From Tsuneonella aeria (GTDB lineage Bacteria; Pseudomonadota; Alphaproteobacteria; Sphingomonadales; Sphingomonadaceae), in contig NZ_WTZA01000001.1 in assembly GCF_009827495.1 (NCBI RefSeq), positions 1,240,001 through 1,304,000 of the forward strand: 64,000 bases of DNA, written 5' to 3'. Made by a program: the position numbers and the translations under genes. Positions 33,478-40,653 of this stretch are shown here, piece by piece; position 1 is the stretch's first letter, and every line of letters starts with the position of its first letter. Under the pieces are notes generated by a model. It saw nothing but the letters and a program-made list of their open reading frames with translations. It was not told where the DNA came from and made no database searches.

Positions 33478-34866
33478 CTAGTCGAAGGGGTCGGGCTTGT
33501 CGGGACCGGCATCGACGCGAAGGCCGGGGCTGGCGTCATCCTCTGGCAGCAACGGCACACGCCATTTGTCGCGCCCGTTGATCCGGCGAGGGTCGCCGAT
33601 GACTTCACGTAAGAGGCCGCCGCATTCGCGCATCTGCGGATTGGAGGGCCGATCGAAGCCAGCCAGCAGCAGCAATTCGGTAGGGGTAAGCGCGGGGGTA
33701 GTCTCAGTGTTGGTCCCGTCCAGGTCGATCAGCGCAAGCACACGGTCGCGCACTACGCTGCCGCTGCGATGCGCCTCGTTCTGCGCTTCTAGCTGGCGTT
33801 CTTCATCGGCATTGAGCCACCAAGGCTCCCCGTTTCGGAAATCCACCGCAAGCTGTGCGACCAATTGTTGCATCGGGATGTCGTGGTCGTAGTCGACGGA
33901 CACAACCGGAATTGTCCACCAACGGGAGTTGCCGGTATGGTCGACGAGGAAGTCTGAGCTGTTGACCGTGGCGTAGAAAACGGTGCGCCGAGGGTAAGGC
34001 GATTCAATGCGGGCGTATGGGCGGCGCACCTTATCGCTGTCGGCAGTGAGAAACCCCTTCAGTCGCGAAACATCGCGTTTGAAGCTGCTCTCCAGCTCGC
34101 CGATTTCGACGATGAAGTGTGTGACGGCGGCGAGGAGGCTGTCCTTGTTGCCGCCGTCCAGGTGATGGTCGGTCTTGATGACAGAGTCGCGCAAGGCAGC
34201 ATCGGAGATGAGGCGCTTGCCCCACGTCGTCTTGCCGATGCCTTGCGGGCCTTGCAGAGTCAGCACGCCGCGGCACTTGAAGCCGCTCGTCGAAAGGGCG
34301 GCCGCGACTGCACTCAGCAGCCACTTCCGCATCAGCGTTCGTTTCAGATCTTCGGGGTAGCCCTCGCGGGTCTGAAGTGTGTTGTAGAAGTCCTCCAGTC
34401 GGTCGATTCCATCCCAAGGCGCACTGTCAATCCAATCGGCCACTGGGTTGTAGGCATTGGCGTCGCCGATCGCCTCGACGTACGCCGGCAGATGTTCGGT
34501 TCGCATCGAGTTGAGCGAGGCCAAGCTAAGGATGTGGGTAAGGGAAACGTTGTCCGCGTTGTCGACGGTGTGCGACATGCCGGGAATGGATAGTTCAAGC
34601 TTCTTCTTGATGACGTTGTAGCGCGCGGTGATGCCCTGACGATCGAGCATGTATGCAACGTTATCGATAGTGGCTGGCACCCCCTTGGATGCAGTGTGCG
34701 GAAACAGCTTCGCGTCTAAGCGCCGAGGCTTCCAGACATCGGTAGAATTCCTGCGTGATGGTGGCTTGATGTTGCTGCTCAACGCTCCCTTAGGGCTCGC
34801 TCGCGGCAAGGTGGATGACGGCGAACCGGCCGGAGCCGGCTCGCCTGATTTGGTATCGTCGTTCAT
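33478..34866 (-). CDS. VapE-type (virulence-associated E) ATPase
   Basis: 462 aa. The VapE/primase-C-terminal ATPase domain (about 110-400) has Walker A LQGPQGIGKTTW, Walker B region THFIVEIGELESSFKRD and sensor FYATVNSSDFLVDHTGNSRWW. Such proteins act as helicase/replication initiators of satellites and phage-inducible islands. It fills the slot occupied by the RepB-type protein in E1. Confidence 0.88.
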   Translation of the reverse strand: MNDDTKSGEPAPAGSPSSTLPRASPKGALSSNIKPPSRRNSTDVWKPRRLDAKLFPHTASKGVPATIDNVAYMLDRQGITARYNVIKKKLELSIPGMSHTVDNADNVSLTHILSLASLNSMRTEHLPAYVEAIGDANAYNPVADWIDSAPWDGIDRLEDFYNTLQTREGYPEDLKRTLMRKWLLSAVAAALSTSGFKCRGVLTLQGPQGIGKTTWGKRLISDAALRDSVIKTDHHLDGGNKDSLLAAVTHFIVEIGELESSFKRDVSRLKGFLTADSDKVRRPYARIESPYPRRTVFYATVNSSDFLVDHTGNSRWWTIPVVSVDYDHDIPMQQLVAQLAVDFRNGEPWWLNADEERQLEAQNEAHRSGSVVRDRVLALIDLDGTNTETTPALTPTELLLLAGFDRPSNPQMRECGGLLREVIGDPRRINGRDKWRVPLLPEDDASPGLRVDAGPDKPDPFD

Positions 34867-34939
34867 TGAAGTCCGTTCATTTCCTAGCCCAGTATTGGGC
34901 TAAGTGAACGGGATTGGTCTTGGCGCTGGAATGCGCGCG

Positions 34940-35329
34940 TTAGCTGCCGTCTGCGGACGGTCTATGGGCTGCAAGGAAACGGGCAAGCGCAGCGCCCGTG
35001 TTATCGGGAACGAGCACGAAGTAGGCAAACCCTTCGTTGCCAGCGGTAATGAGCATCTCGTAATGATCGCTGTGGCGCTCGAGCCGCGACCAATAGGGCT
35101 CGAATGTCGTGCCAGGCTCGTGGAGCGGTCCGGTCAAGGGGTCGAAGCCGAGCGTCTCGCGCAATTCGGCCCCATCGTCGCCAGTTTCAATGACCAGCAC
35201 ACAAGTCAGGGACCACAGATCGCAAGCCTTGGCATCGTGAACGACCCGCATCAGCGTGTCGCGGATCGCGCTGGCAGGAACGGCCTTCAGCGCCACTTCG
35301 AGCGTCGCGTCGTCGTACATGGTCAACAT
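34940..35329 (-). CDS. backbone small protein P1 (E3 copy)
   Basis: 129 aa from MLTMYDDATLEVAL, with GGAG 6 nt upstream; an ATG 12 nt earlier is less well placed. Homologue of 10320-10703: shares MLT.YDDATLE, ACDLWSLTCVLVIE, LGFDPLTGPL, W..LE.H and FAYFVLVPD. Acidic, no known domain. Confidence 0.75.
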   Translation of the reverse strand: MLTMYDDATLEVALKAVPASAIRDTLMRVVHDAKACDLWSLTCVLVIETGDDGAELRETLGFDPLTGPLHEPGTTFEPYWSRLERHSDHYEMLITAGNEGFAYFVLVPDNTGAALARFLAAHRPSADGS

Positions 35330-35339
35330 TTCGGACTCC

Positions 35340-35374
35340 AAAAAAAATGCGCCCGAGGCGGGATGCCTGGACGC
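35340..35374 (-). terminator. intrinsic terminator between P2 and P1 (E3)
   Basis: Minus strand: GCGTCCAGGC...GCCTCGGGCGC hairpin followed by eight T (35340-35347), about ten bases before the P1 start. Same position as the E1 terminator at 10726-10750. Confidence 0.7.
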
Positions 35375-35399
35375 TTGCGGTTGTCGGTGGTGTTGGTGA

Positions 35400-35678
35400 T
35401 TAGATGCGTGTCAGCACGATCCAGCCCCAGCCGTCCTGGCCGATGACGTACACGCGCTCGGTCCAACCGGGATGCTCCTCCCGGTACTCGTAAGCTTCGG
35501 GGTCGAGGCCGAGGTCTGCGGGTGTCTCTCCGGCGTCTGTCACCGCGATTGCGGCGATGTCCCCGAACTCGTACTCGGCCAGGCGCTCAAGGTGCGGCGC
35601 GATGATAGGCTCGGTCTCGTGGCCCAGCGGTGTCGCGAGGAAAGCGTCAAGCTCCCCCGCGGTGCGCACGATTATCAT
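35400..35678 (-). CDS. backbone small protein P2 (E3 copy)
   Basis: 92 aa, same length as the E1 copy 10779-11057 and about 70 percent alike by eye (RTAGELDAFLATPLGHETEP, APHLERLAEYEFGDIAAIAV, GWGWIVLTRI). Sequence conservation far exceeds that of P1, suggesting tight constraint. Function unknown. Confidence 0.78.
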   Translation of the reverse strand: MIIVRTAGELDAFLATPLGHETEPIIAPHLERLAEYEFGDIAAIAVTDAGETPADLGLDPEAYEYREEHPGWTERVYVIGQDGWGWIVLTRI

Positions 35679-35702
35679 GATGTGGTTTCTCCATACGAAG
35701 AA

Positions 35703-35729
35703 GGGCCCCGCGGATTGCTCCGGGGGCCC
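35703..35729 (-). terminator. hairpin between DUF4230 gene and P2 (E3)
   Basis: GGGCCCCCGGAG...CGCGGGGCCC type hairpin at 35703-35729, followed on the minus strand by CTTCTTCG. Position matches 11083-11108 in E1. Confidence 0.6.
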
Positions 35730-35753
35730 TCGGTGTTGATCGGTAGGTCGTAG

Positions 35754-36377
35754 CTAGAAGGTCGCGACGACCTTCACGTCGGGTTGCCCCGCGATGCGCA
35801 GGGGTATCTCAAAATAGTTTTGGATGTTCTTCCTGGCCTGCGCCTTCGCTGCATCGACCATGCCTTTTCCTTGGGCTTGCTTGGTGAACGCCCTTCTCGC
35901 GTTCGAGTAGTTGAGTTTGCGCAGAGCCTCCACCTGCTCCTCACTGTAGGTGAGAATGCCGCCGTTGATCGTCTGCGCGTTCTCTGGATGGAACGCGATG
36001 TCTCCCATTTTCAGCCTTGGGAGCTTCACGTGAACGATCTTCTGCTTCTCGTCGAACTCGACCTGATTGAGGGTCAGGTCGAAGAGGTCCAGATGGTAAG
36101 TCACTACGGCCGGAACGATGAGCGTTTGCCGTCCGCTGAAGATCCACCACCTCGATCGGTCGACCTTTACAGTAGCGATGCCTTTGTACGACCAGACGAC
36201 GAGCTGGTTTTCCAAGCGCAGGCTGTCGACCGTCGCAGCAAGCACCTTCTTGGTGTCGGTTTGCAAGAAGCCGGTGTGCTCGACCTCGTTGTCGAAAAGC
36301 TCTCGCGGCGCGATGTAATATCCCGCGCCGAGCGCGATCGAGTGAGTGGCGATGATGAGGGGCATCTGTAGACGCAT
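35754..36377 (-). CDS. DUF4230-family membrane-anchored protein (E3 copy)
   Basis: 207 aa, identical in length to the E1 copy. N-terminal anchor (LIIATHSIALGAGYYIA) and the same blocks: HTGFLQTDTKKVLAATVDSL, GRQTLIVPAVVTYHLDLF, GDIAFHPENAQTINGGILTY, RIAGQPDVKVVATF. In E1 a lipoprotein gene lies upstream; here a terminator separates it from the DUF6961 gene. Confidence 0.75.
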   Translation of the reverse strand: MRLQMPLIIATHSIALGAGYYIAPRELFDNEVEHTGFLQTDTKKVLAATVDSLRLENQLVVWSYKGIATVKVDRSRWWIFSGRQTLIVPAVVTYHLDLFDLTLNQVEFDEKQKIVHVKLPRLKMGDIAFHPENAQTINGGILTYSEEQVEALRKLNYSNARRAFTKQAQGKGMVDAAKAQARKNIQNYFEIPLRIAGQPDVKVVATF

Positions 36378-36395
36378 CGGGATTCCCTTCGAACA

Positions 36396-36428
36396 AAGAA
36401 AAGCCCCCGGAGATCATCCGAGGGCTTG
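36396..36428 (-). terminator. intrinsic terminator upstream of DUF4230 gene (E3)
   Basis: AAGCCCTCGGA / TCCGGGGGCTT hairpin (36401-36427) with TTTTCTTTG after it on the minus strand, only about 20 nt before the DUF4230 start. Confidence 0.8.
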
Positions 36429-36482
36429 GTGCGGCGGCAGATTTTGCCGCTCCTTATAAGATGGCTCCATTTGCGCGCCGAC

Positions 36483-36683
36483 TTAATGCACACTTTCTCC
36501 GGCAGCTGACCGTTGCAACAGCTTGTGGATGCGCTCGATGATCGCCTGGAACGTGCGCACGCCCGCGATGTCACCTTCCTCCAGTAGTTCGTCGCACCGC
36601 ATGGCCGCGATCGCCGGAGCGTCCTCTTGGTGTCGGTTGACGTAGGCGTTCGCGCACGCCCAGAGTTCCCAGTCGCTAATCAC
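36483..36683 (-). CDS. DUF6961-like small protein (E3 copy)
   Basis: 66 aa from GTG at 36683 (MISDWELWACANAYVNRHQ). Nearly identical to 12705-12905. A GTG 51 nt earlier, inside the thermonuclease gene, is open here but absent from E1, so the common start was chosen. It directly follows the thermonuclease stop. Confidence 0.65.
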   Translation of the reverse strand: MISDWELWACANAYVNRHQEDAPAIAAMRCDELLEEGDIAGVRTFQAIIERIHKLLQRSAAGESVH

Positions 36684-36684
36684 C

Positions 36685-37377
36685 CTAGCGAACAATCGCT
36701 CGTCGATACCCAGCAGCTTGGGCTTCAGCTTCACTGCAGAACATCGCTTCGGCCCTTGTCTGATTGTAGTACGGCATTCCGGGCAGGTGGTAGATCCAGT
36801 CCCCGCGCCTGCTGTGGTTGCCTTTGATCGTGCAGCCCTGGGATTGGTTGGTAGAGGCTCGAGGTTGATGCATCAGCCGCACCGGAGCCTGCGCAGCGGC
36901 CGCTCGCTCTTCGTTCTGACGGCGGAAATCGGCTGGCAGTTCGAACGTGGAATCCCAAATACCCACGCGTCCGGCCTTGGCTCGCACTTCGTCCGCAACG
37001 TAGTCTTGGGCATACGCCCGGAAGGCCGTCGCCCATCCCTGCGCAACCATCGTCCTGTTGAGCTCGATGCCTCCTGCGGAGCAGACCGATACCGCTCGTC
37101 CGTACGTGTCTCGTCCGCGAGCTCTGCAGCTGACGTTCTGTCCCTCCACTAGTGAACGCAACTTGCCCGCTGCGGCCTCACCACATGGCCAAGCCTGACC
37201 GTCTCGCGAGCATTTCTGCTTGCCCTCGGGAGCGTCGATGCCGAACAGGCGAACCTCAATCCCGCCCACTGTCAGGCTGTCTCCATCGAGCGCGTCGGCT
37301 GGACCAGTGAACGACGTCTGCGCTTGCAGTGGCGATGCAAGCAAAACAAGCGCCAGTATGCCAGCGGGAACGCGCAT
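36685..37377 (-). CDS. secreted thermonuclease (SNase-like), E3 copy
   Basis: 230 aa. Signal peptide MRVPAGILALVLLASPLQAQ differs from the E1 copy, but the mature enzyme is about 90 percent alike by eye (GDSLTV, LFGIDAPEGKQKCSRDG, GRDTYGRAVSVC, AQGWATAFRAYA). The shared C-terminal module GCTIKGNHSRRGDWIYHLPG is intact. Likely a periplasmic or extracellular nuclease kept as a core gene of the element. Confidence 0.88.
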   Translation of the reverse strand: MRVPAGILALVLLASPLQAQTSFTGPADALDGDSLTVGGIEVRLFGIDAPEGKQKCSRDGQAWPCGEAAAGKLRSLVEGQNVSCRARGRDTYGRAVSVCSAGGIELNRTMVAQGWATAFRAYAQDYVADEVRAKAGRVGIWDSTFELPADFRRQNEERAAAAQAPVRLMHQPRASTNQSQGCTIKGNHSRRGDWIYHLPGMPYYNQTRAEAMFCSEAEAQAAGYRRAIVR

Positions 37378-37424
37378 GTCAGTACTGCTCCGCGCGCTTA
37401 CCCCAGGTCAAAAGACCTAGCCTT

Positions 37425-37721
37425 TTATTCACAGCCAACTCCGTCGTTATCCCTATCCAGATGAGACGCGTATCCAGGATCCCCCCGGCGCACGGGGGCT
37501 GCCCCCGCCGAGCGAGCCGCTGCGCAGTTGGCGTAATAGGTGAGTCCACCGAAGGCACGCTGAGGCTTTGGCGCAGGTGCACTTTGTCTTCCAGCGCCAT
37601 GACAATGACGCCCACCATTTTTGCGATCGTTATGACACCCGTCAGCAGCCAAGCCACCTGGATGCGCCATGAGCGGTGAATACAGAAAAAGTAGCGGTAG
37701 GCTTGCGAGCAGCTTTTTCAT
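37425..37721 (-). CDS. excalibur calcium-binding domain protein, exported
   Basis: 98 aa. The signal peptide (MKKLLASLPLLFLYSPLMA) is followed by a His/Cys segment DGCHNDRKNGGRHCHG. The C-terminal excalibur motif (YYANCAAARSAGAAP...GYASHLDRDNDGVGCE) has the DxDxDGxxCE Ca2+ loop. It is often paired with or fused to SNase domains, which fits its place beside the thermonuclease. Confidence 0.88.
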   Translation of the reverse strand: MKKLLASLPLLFLYSPLMAHPGGLAADGCHNDRKNGGRHCHGAGRQSAPAPKPQRAFGGLTYYANCAAARSAGAAPVRRGDPGYASHLDRDNDGVGCE

Positions 37722-37781
37722 GGAATCCCTCTAACATACGAGAGATGTACCTGAATTATCTACAAAGTCCTAGCAGCAGGG

Positions 37782-37985
37782 CTAAATTCCCACGAATGCA
37801 AGCACGGTCCTCAGCATATGATAGCCCATAGGGATCACTAGAATGAAGAAAAGGAACGCTGCTTCGAGTTCCACTGGCGAGGGATTCCGCATTCGTCGAT
37901 CTAGGTGCCGGTTTAGCATGTAGGAAAGAGTTTTCTCCTTACGGCAGCACTCCCCAAGTAATCTGACAATCTTCCTCGGGCGCAT
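37782..37985 (-). CDS. small hypothetical membrane protein
   Basis: 67 aa from MRPRKIVRLLGECC; one hydrophobic helix near the C-terminus (AAFLFFILVIPMGYHML). Weak support: no ribosome site of note and no recognised family. It is divergent from the M48 operon. Confidence 0.4.
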   Translation of the reverse strand: MRPRKIVRLLGECCRKEKTLSYMLNRHLDRRMRNPSPVELEAAFLFFILVIPMGYHMLRTVLAFVGI

Positions 37986-38077
37986 TTCGATGCCACCGAA
38001 TTCACTTGCAGACGGCACAACCTCAAAGTTATCATGCTCTTGTCACCCTCGAAGGGGTCGACAAGAGGGGGCAATCA

Positions 38078-38830
38078 ATGAAATTCGTTCTGCGTCTAAT
38101 TGCGCTCGTTTTCGCGTGCGCATCGTTGTTGGGGACTCAGGCTGCGTCCGCGCAGGAAAAATCCGCCACTAAGGAAGGGTTCGAGCTGCCCGCTCAAAGC
38201 GGCAAGAAGATTCTGGTTTTCAGGCCAGCGATCAGCGTTGGAGCTCAGTCAACAGGCGGCCTCTTCGAACCGAACGCGGAATGGACTGAGCAGGCGAAGA
38301 CGAATATCCGTGCCTCACTTGACAAGCTCCAACTCCAGTTGGGTAATGCCGTCGTAACAGCACCTGAAGCTTATGGTGATGACGCTCGCGCCGTTGAAGA
38401 GCATATGGCGCTCTTCGCAGCCGTTTCGCAGGCTGTGATCGAGTATCAGTTTTTTGTCGGCAACCGCTTGCCCACGAAGAAGCGCGACAACAAAAACGAC
38501 GTGTTCGAGTGGTCTCTCGGTCCAGGTGTTGCGTCCCTACCGGGCGCTTCTCAGGCAGACTACGGCCTTTTTCTATATAACAAGGACCAGTACGGCTCCA
38601 CGGGCCGCAAAGTGCTCCAACTCGTCGCAGCAATGGGTGGTGTTGGCGTGAAATCTGGTGAGCACATTGGTTACGCGGGATTGGTCGATCTTAAGACTGG
38701 TGACCTCCTCTGGCTGAATGCGGACGGCGCTATGGGCGGCGACGTGCGCGAACCTGAAGGCTCGGAAAAGAGGGTCCGACAGTTGCTTGAGGACTTCCCT
38801 GGAAGCACGATCAAGGACGACCAGCGATGA
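38078..38830 (+). CDS. hypothetical exported protein of the M48 operon
   Basis: 250 aa with a clear signal peptide (MKFVLRLIALVFACASLLGTQAASAQ). Mature domain: GKKILVFRPAISVGAQSTGGLFEPNAEWT, VGVKSGEHIGYAGLVDLKTGDLLWLN, as in lipoprotein-like proteins that resemble GNA1162/LptE-type periplasmic domains. Not firmly assigned. The end overlaps the M48 gene by 4 nt. Confidence 0.7.
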   Translation: MKFVLRLIALVFACASLLGTQAASAQEKSATKEGFELPAQSGKKILVFRPAISVGAQSTGGLFEPNAEWTEQAKTNIRASLDKLQLQLGNAVVTAPEAYGDDARAVEEHMALFAAVSQAVIEYQFFVGNRLPTKKRDNKNDVFEWSLGPGVASLPGASQADYGLFLYNKDQYGSTGRKVLQLVAAMGGVGVKSGEHIGYAGLVDLKTGDLLWLNADGAMGGDVREPEGSEKRVRQLLEDFPGSTIKDDQR

Positions 38831-40029
38831 TTGCAAAGCCAATCGTACTCGGATTGGGTTTAGCCGCGCTTGCACTTGGTTCGCCCACGCTGGCAGCACC
38901 CGCACCACTGCCGGCGCCGTACAAAGGTGTCTATCAGCCGCAAGGCGTCGATGAGATTGGAATGTGGCGTGAGGATGATGAGAGCGAACGCCGGCTTGCC
39001 GCCTCACCTCTAGTCCTCCGAGATGAGAAACTGACTTCGTACGTCAAGGGCGTTCTTTGCGAGGCTGTTGGAAACGACCGGTGCAACGCTGCGCGGGTTT
39101 ATATCCTCCGCGAGCCCAGCTTCAATGCCACCATGTCGCCCAACGGGACGATGCGAGTTTACACGGGCCTGCTATTGCGCGTGCGAAGTGAGGCCGAATT
39201 AGCAGCCGTACTCGGTCATGAATTTGGCCACTTCGAGCACCGTCATGGAGTGAACGGGTTCAAGTCCGCACGAGGGGCAACCGACGTCTTGGCTTGGGCC
39301 CAAGTGTTGGCGAGCATGTCGTCTAGCTACGATGTTCGACGTTCGTATCAGAACCTGGAACTGTCTGTTTATGGCAGCTTCTTCCGCTACAAGCGCGATC
39401 AGGAGCGTGAGGCGGATCTCACTGGGCTTGGCTATCTCAACGCGAGCCAATTGCAGCCGCAGGCTGCGTCCGCCGTATGGAAAAACCTTATGGGCGAAGC
39501 TGAAGCGTCAGCGCGCGTCAGAGGCCTGAAGAAGCCTAACTTCAATGCCATTGCGTTTACGGCCTCGCATCCGCCCGATGGCGAAAGGGCAACTTACCTT
39601 TCCGAATTGGCTCTGCCAGAAGGGGCAAGTCGCGGCGATGGGGCAGATCGATATCGCGCTGCGCTCAAGCCTTGGCTTCCTCAGTTTCTCGAAGAGCAAA
39701 TCAAGCTGAATGATTTTGGCGGAAGTGATTACCTAATCGAACGGCTGGCCGAAGATGGTTGGACGCCTGAGTTGTGGTTCGCGCGCGGCGAGCTCTTCCG
39801 CACACGAGGCAATCAGCGGGACCTGGCTAACGCTGCTGACTTTTACACCAAGGCGATCGAGGCGAATTCTAACCTGGCACCCGCTTATCGTGGCCTGGGT
39901 CTTTCTCTTCTGAAACTTGGAAGAACGGCCGATGGGCAGAAAGCGCTCCGCACCTACCTTCAACTCAGTCCGGCCGCTTCGGACGCTGGAATGATTAAAC
40001 TTATGGTCCCGGGGGGAACCGCACAGTGA
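38827..40029 (+). CDS. M48-family metalloprotease with TPR tail, exported
   Basis: 400 aa, signal peptide ending TLAAP. The M48 zinc site HEFGHFEHRHG is near residue 138, with the downstream Glu in READLTGLGYL. A C-terminal TPR pair (about 320-385, WFARGELFRTRGNQRDLANAADFYTKAIEANSNLAPAYRGLGLSLLKLG) recalls BepA-type periplasmic proteases acting on outer-membrane assembly. Middle gene of a coupled trio. Confidence 0.9.
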   Translation: MIAKPIVLGLGLAALALGSPTLAAPAPLPAPYKGVYQPQGVDEIGMWREDDESERRLAASPLVLRDEKLTSYVKGVLCEAVGNDRCNAARVYILREPSFNATMSPNGTMRVYTGLLLRVRSEAELAAVLGHEFGHFEHRHGVNGFKSARGATDVLAWAQVLASMSSSYDVRRSYQNLELSVYGSFFRYKRDQEREADLTGLGYLNASQLQPQAASAVWKNLMGEAEASARVRGLKKPNFNAIAFTASHPPDGERATYLSELALPEGASRGDGADRYRAALKPWLPQFLEEQIKLNDFGGSDYLIERLAEDGWTPELWFARGELFRTRGNQRDLANAADFYTKAIEANSNLAPAYRGLGLSLLKLGRTADGQKALRTYLQLSPAASDAGMIKLMVPGGTAQ

Positions 40030-40616
40030 ACAGACAAATCGCAATCTCTCTAGCAGCCGTGCTGGCGCTATCTGCTTCTGAAGTATCCTACGCGCATTCA
40101 CTCAAGAAGCAGGGTGAAGCGGTCCAGGTTGCAGACTCCAACATGACGGTCACGCCGTCACGCGATTGGAACCGCCTGAGTGGTAAGGTCGGTAAGCAGA
40201 CTGAGTCTTGGACCTTGGACGGGGAACAGCTCAATGACGTCACCTTCTTTGGCGGAATTGAGCCTGGCAAGCCGCTCGTAAAGGAGCGCAGCAAGAAGCA
40301 CGATCCTCTGCCTAAGTTCACTGAAACCACGCTCTTGGTTGAGGTGCCTGAGCTGTTGGAGGGCACATACCGCACCTACAAGGAACTGGCAGCCTTCACG
40401 CTAGGCGCGTCCGCGCCAGCAAAGTTTCTCGGCCGCGACGGAGTAAGGTTCGCCTACGAATTCACGGATCGGGATGGTCTCACGCGCAAAGGCGAAGCGT
40501 ATGCTGTCATCGTTGACAAGCGCTTGTACATGACGGCGTTCGATGCGCCGAGACTCTATTATTACGATCGGGCTATCGCCGAGTTTAGAGCGCTGACGGA
40601 TTCTGCGCGGCTGTGA
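40026..40616 (+). CDS. hypothetical exported protein of the M48 operon
   Basis: 196 aa, GTG start overlapping the protease gene by 4 nt. Signal peptide NRQIAISLAAVLALSASEVSYA. Beta-rich mature part with SRDWNRLSGKVGKQTESWTLDGEQLND and a C-terminal KRLYMTAFDAPRLYYYDRAI. Family not recognised; it is probably a substrate or partner of the protease system. Confidence 0.7.
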   Translation: MNRQIAISLAAVLALSASEVSYAHSLKKQGEAVQVADSNMTVTPSRDWNRLSGKVGKQTESWTLDGEQLNDVTFFGGIEPGKPLVKERSKKHDPLPKFTETTLLVEVPELLEGTYRTYKELAAFTLGASAPAKFLGRDGVRFAYEFTDRDGLTRKGEAYAVIVDKRLYMTAFDAPRLYYYDRAIAEFRALTDSARL

Positions 40617-40653
40617 ATAGTGCTGAATTGAGTTTCCAGGCGAAACTTAGAGG

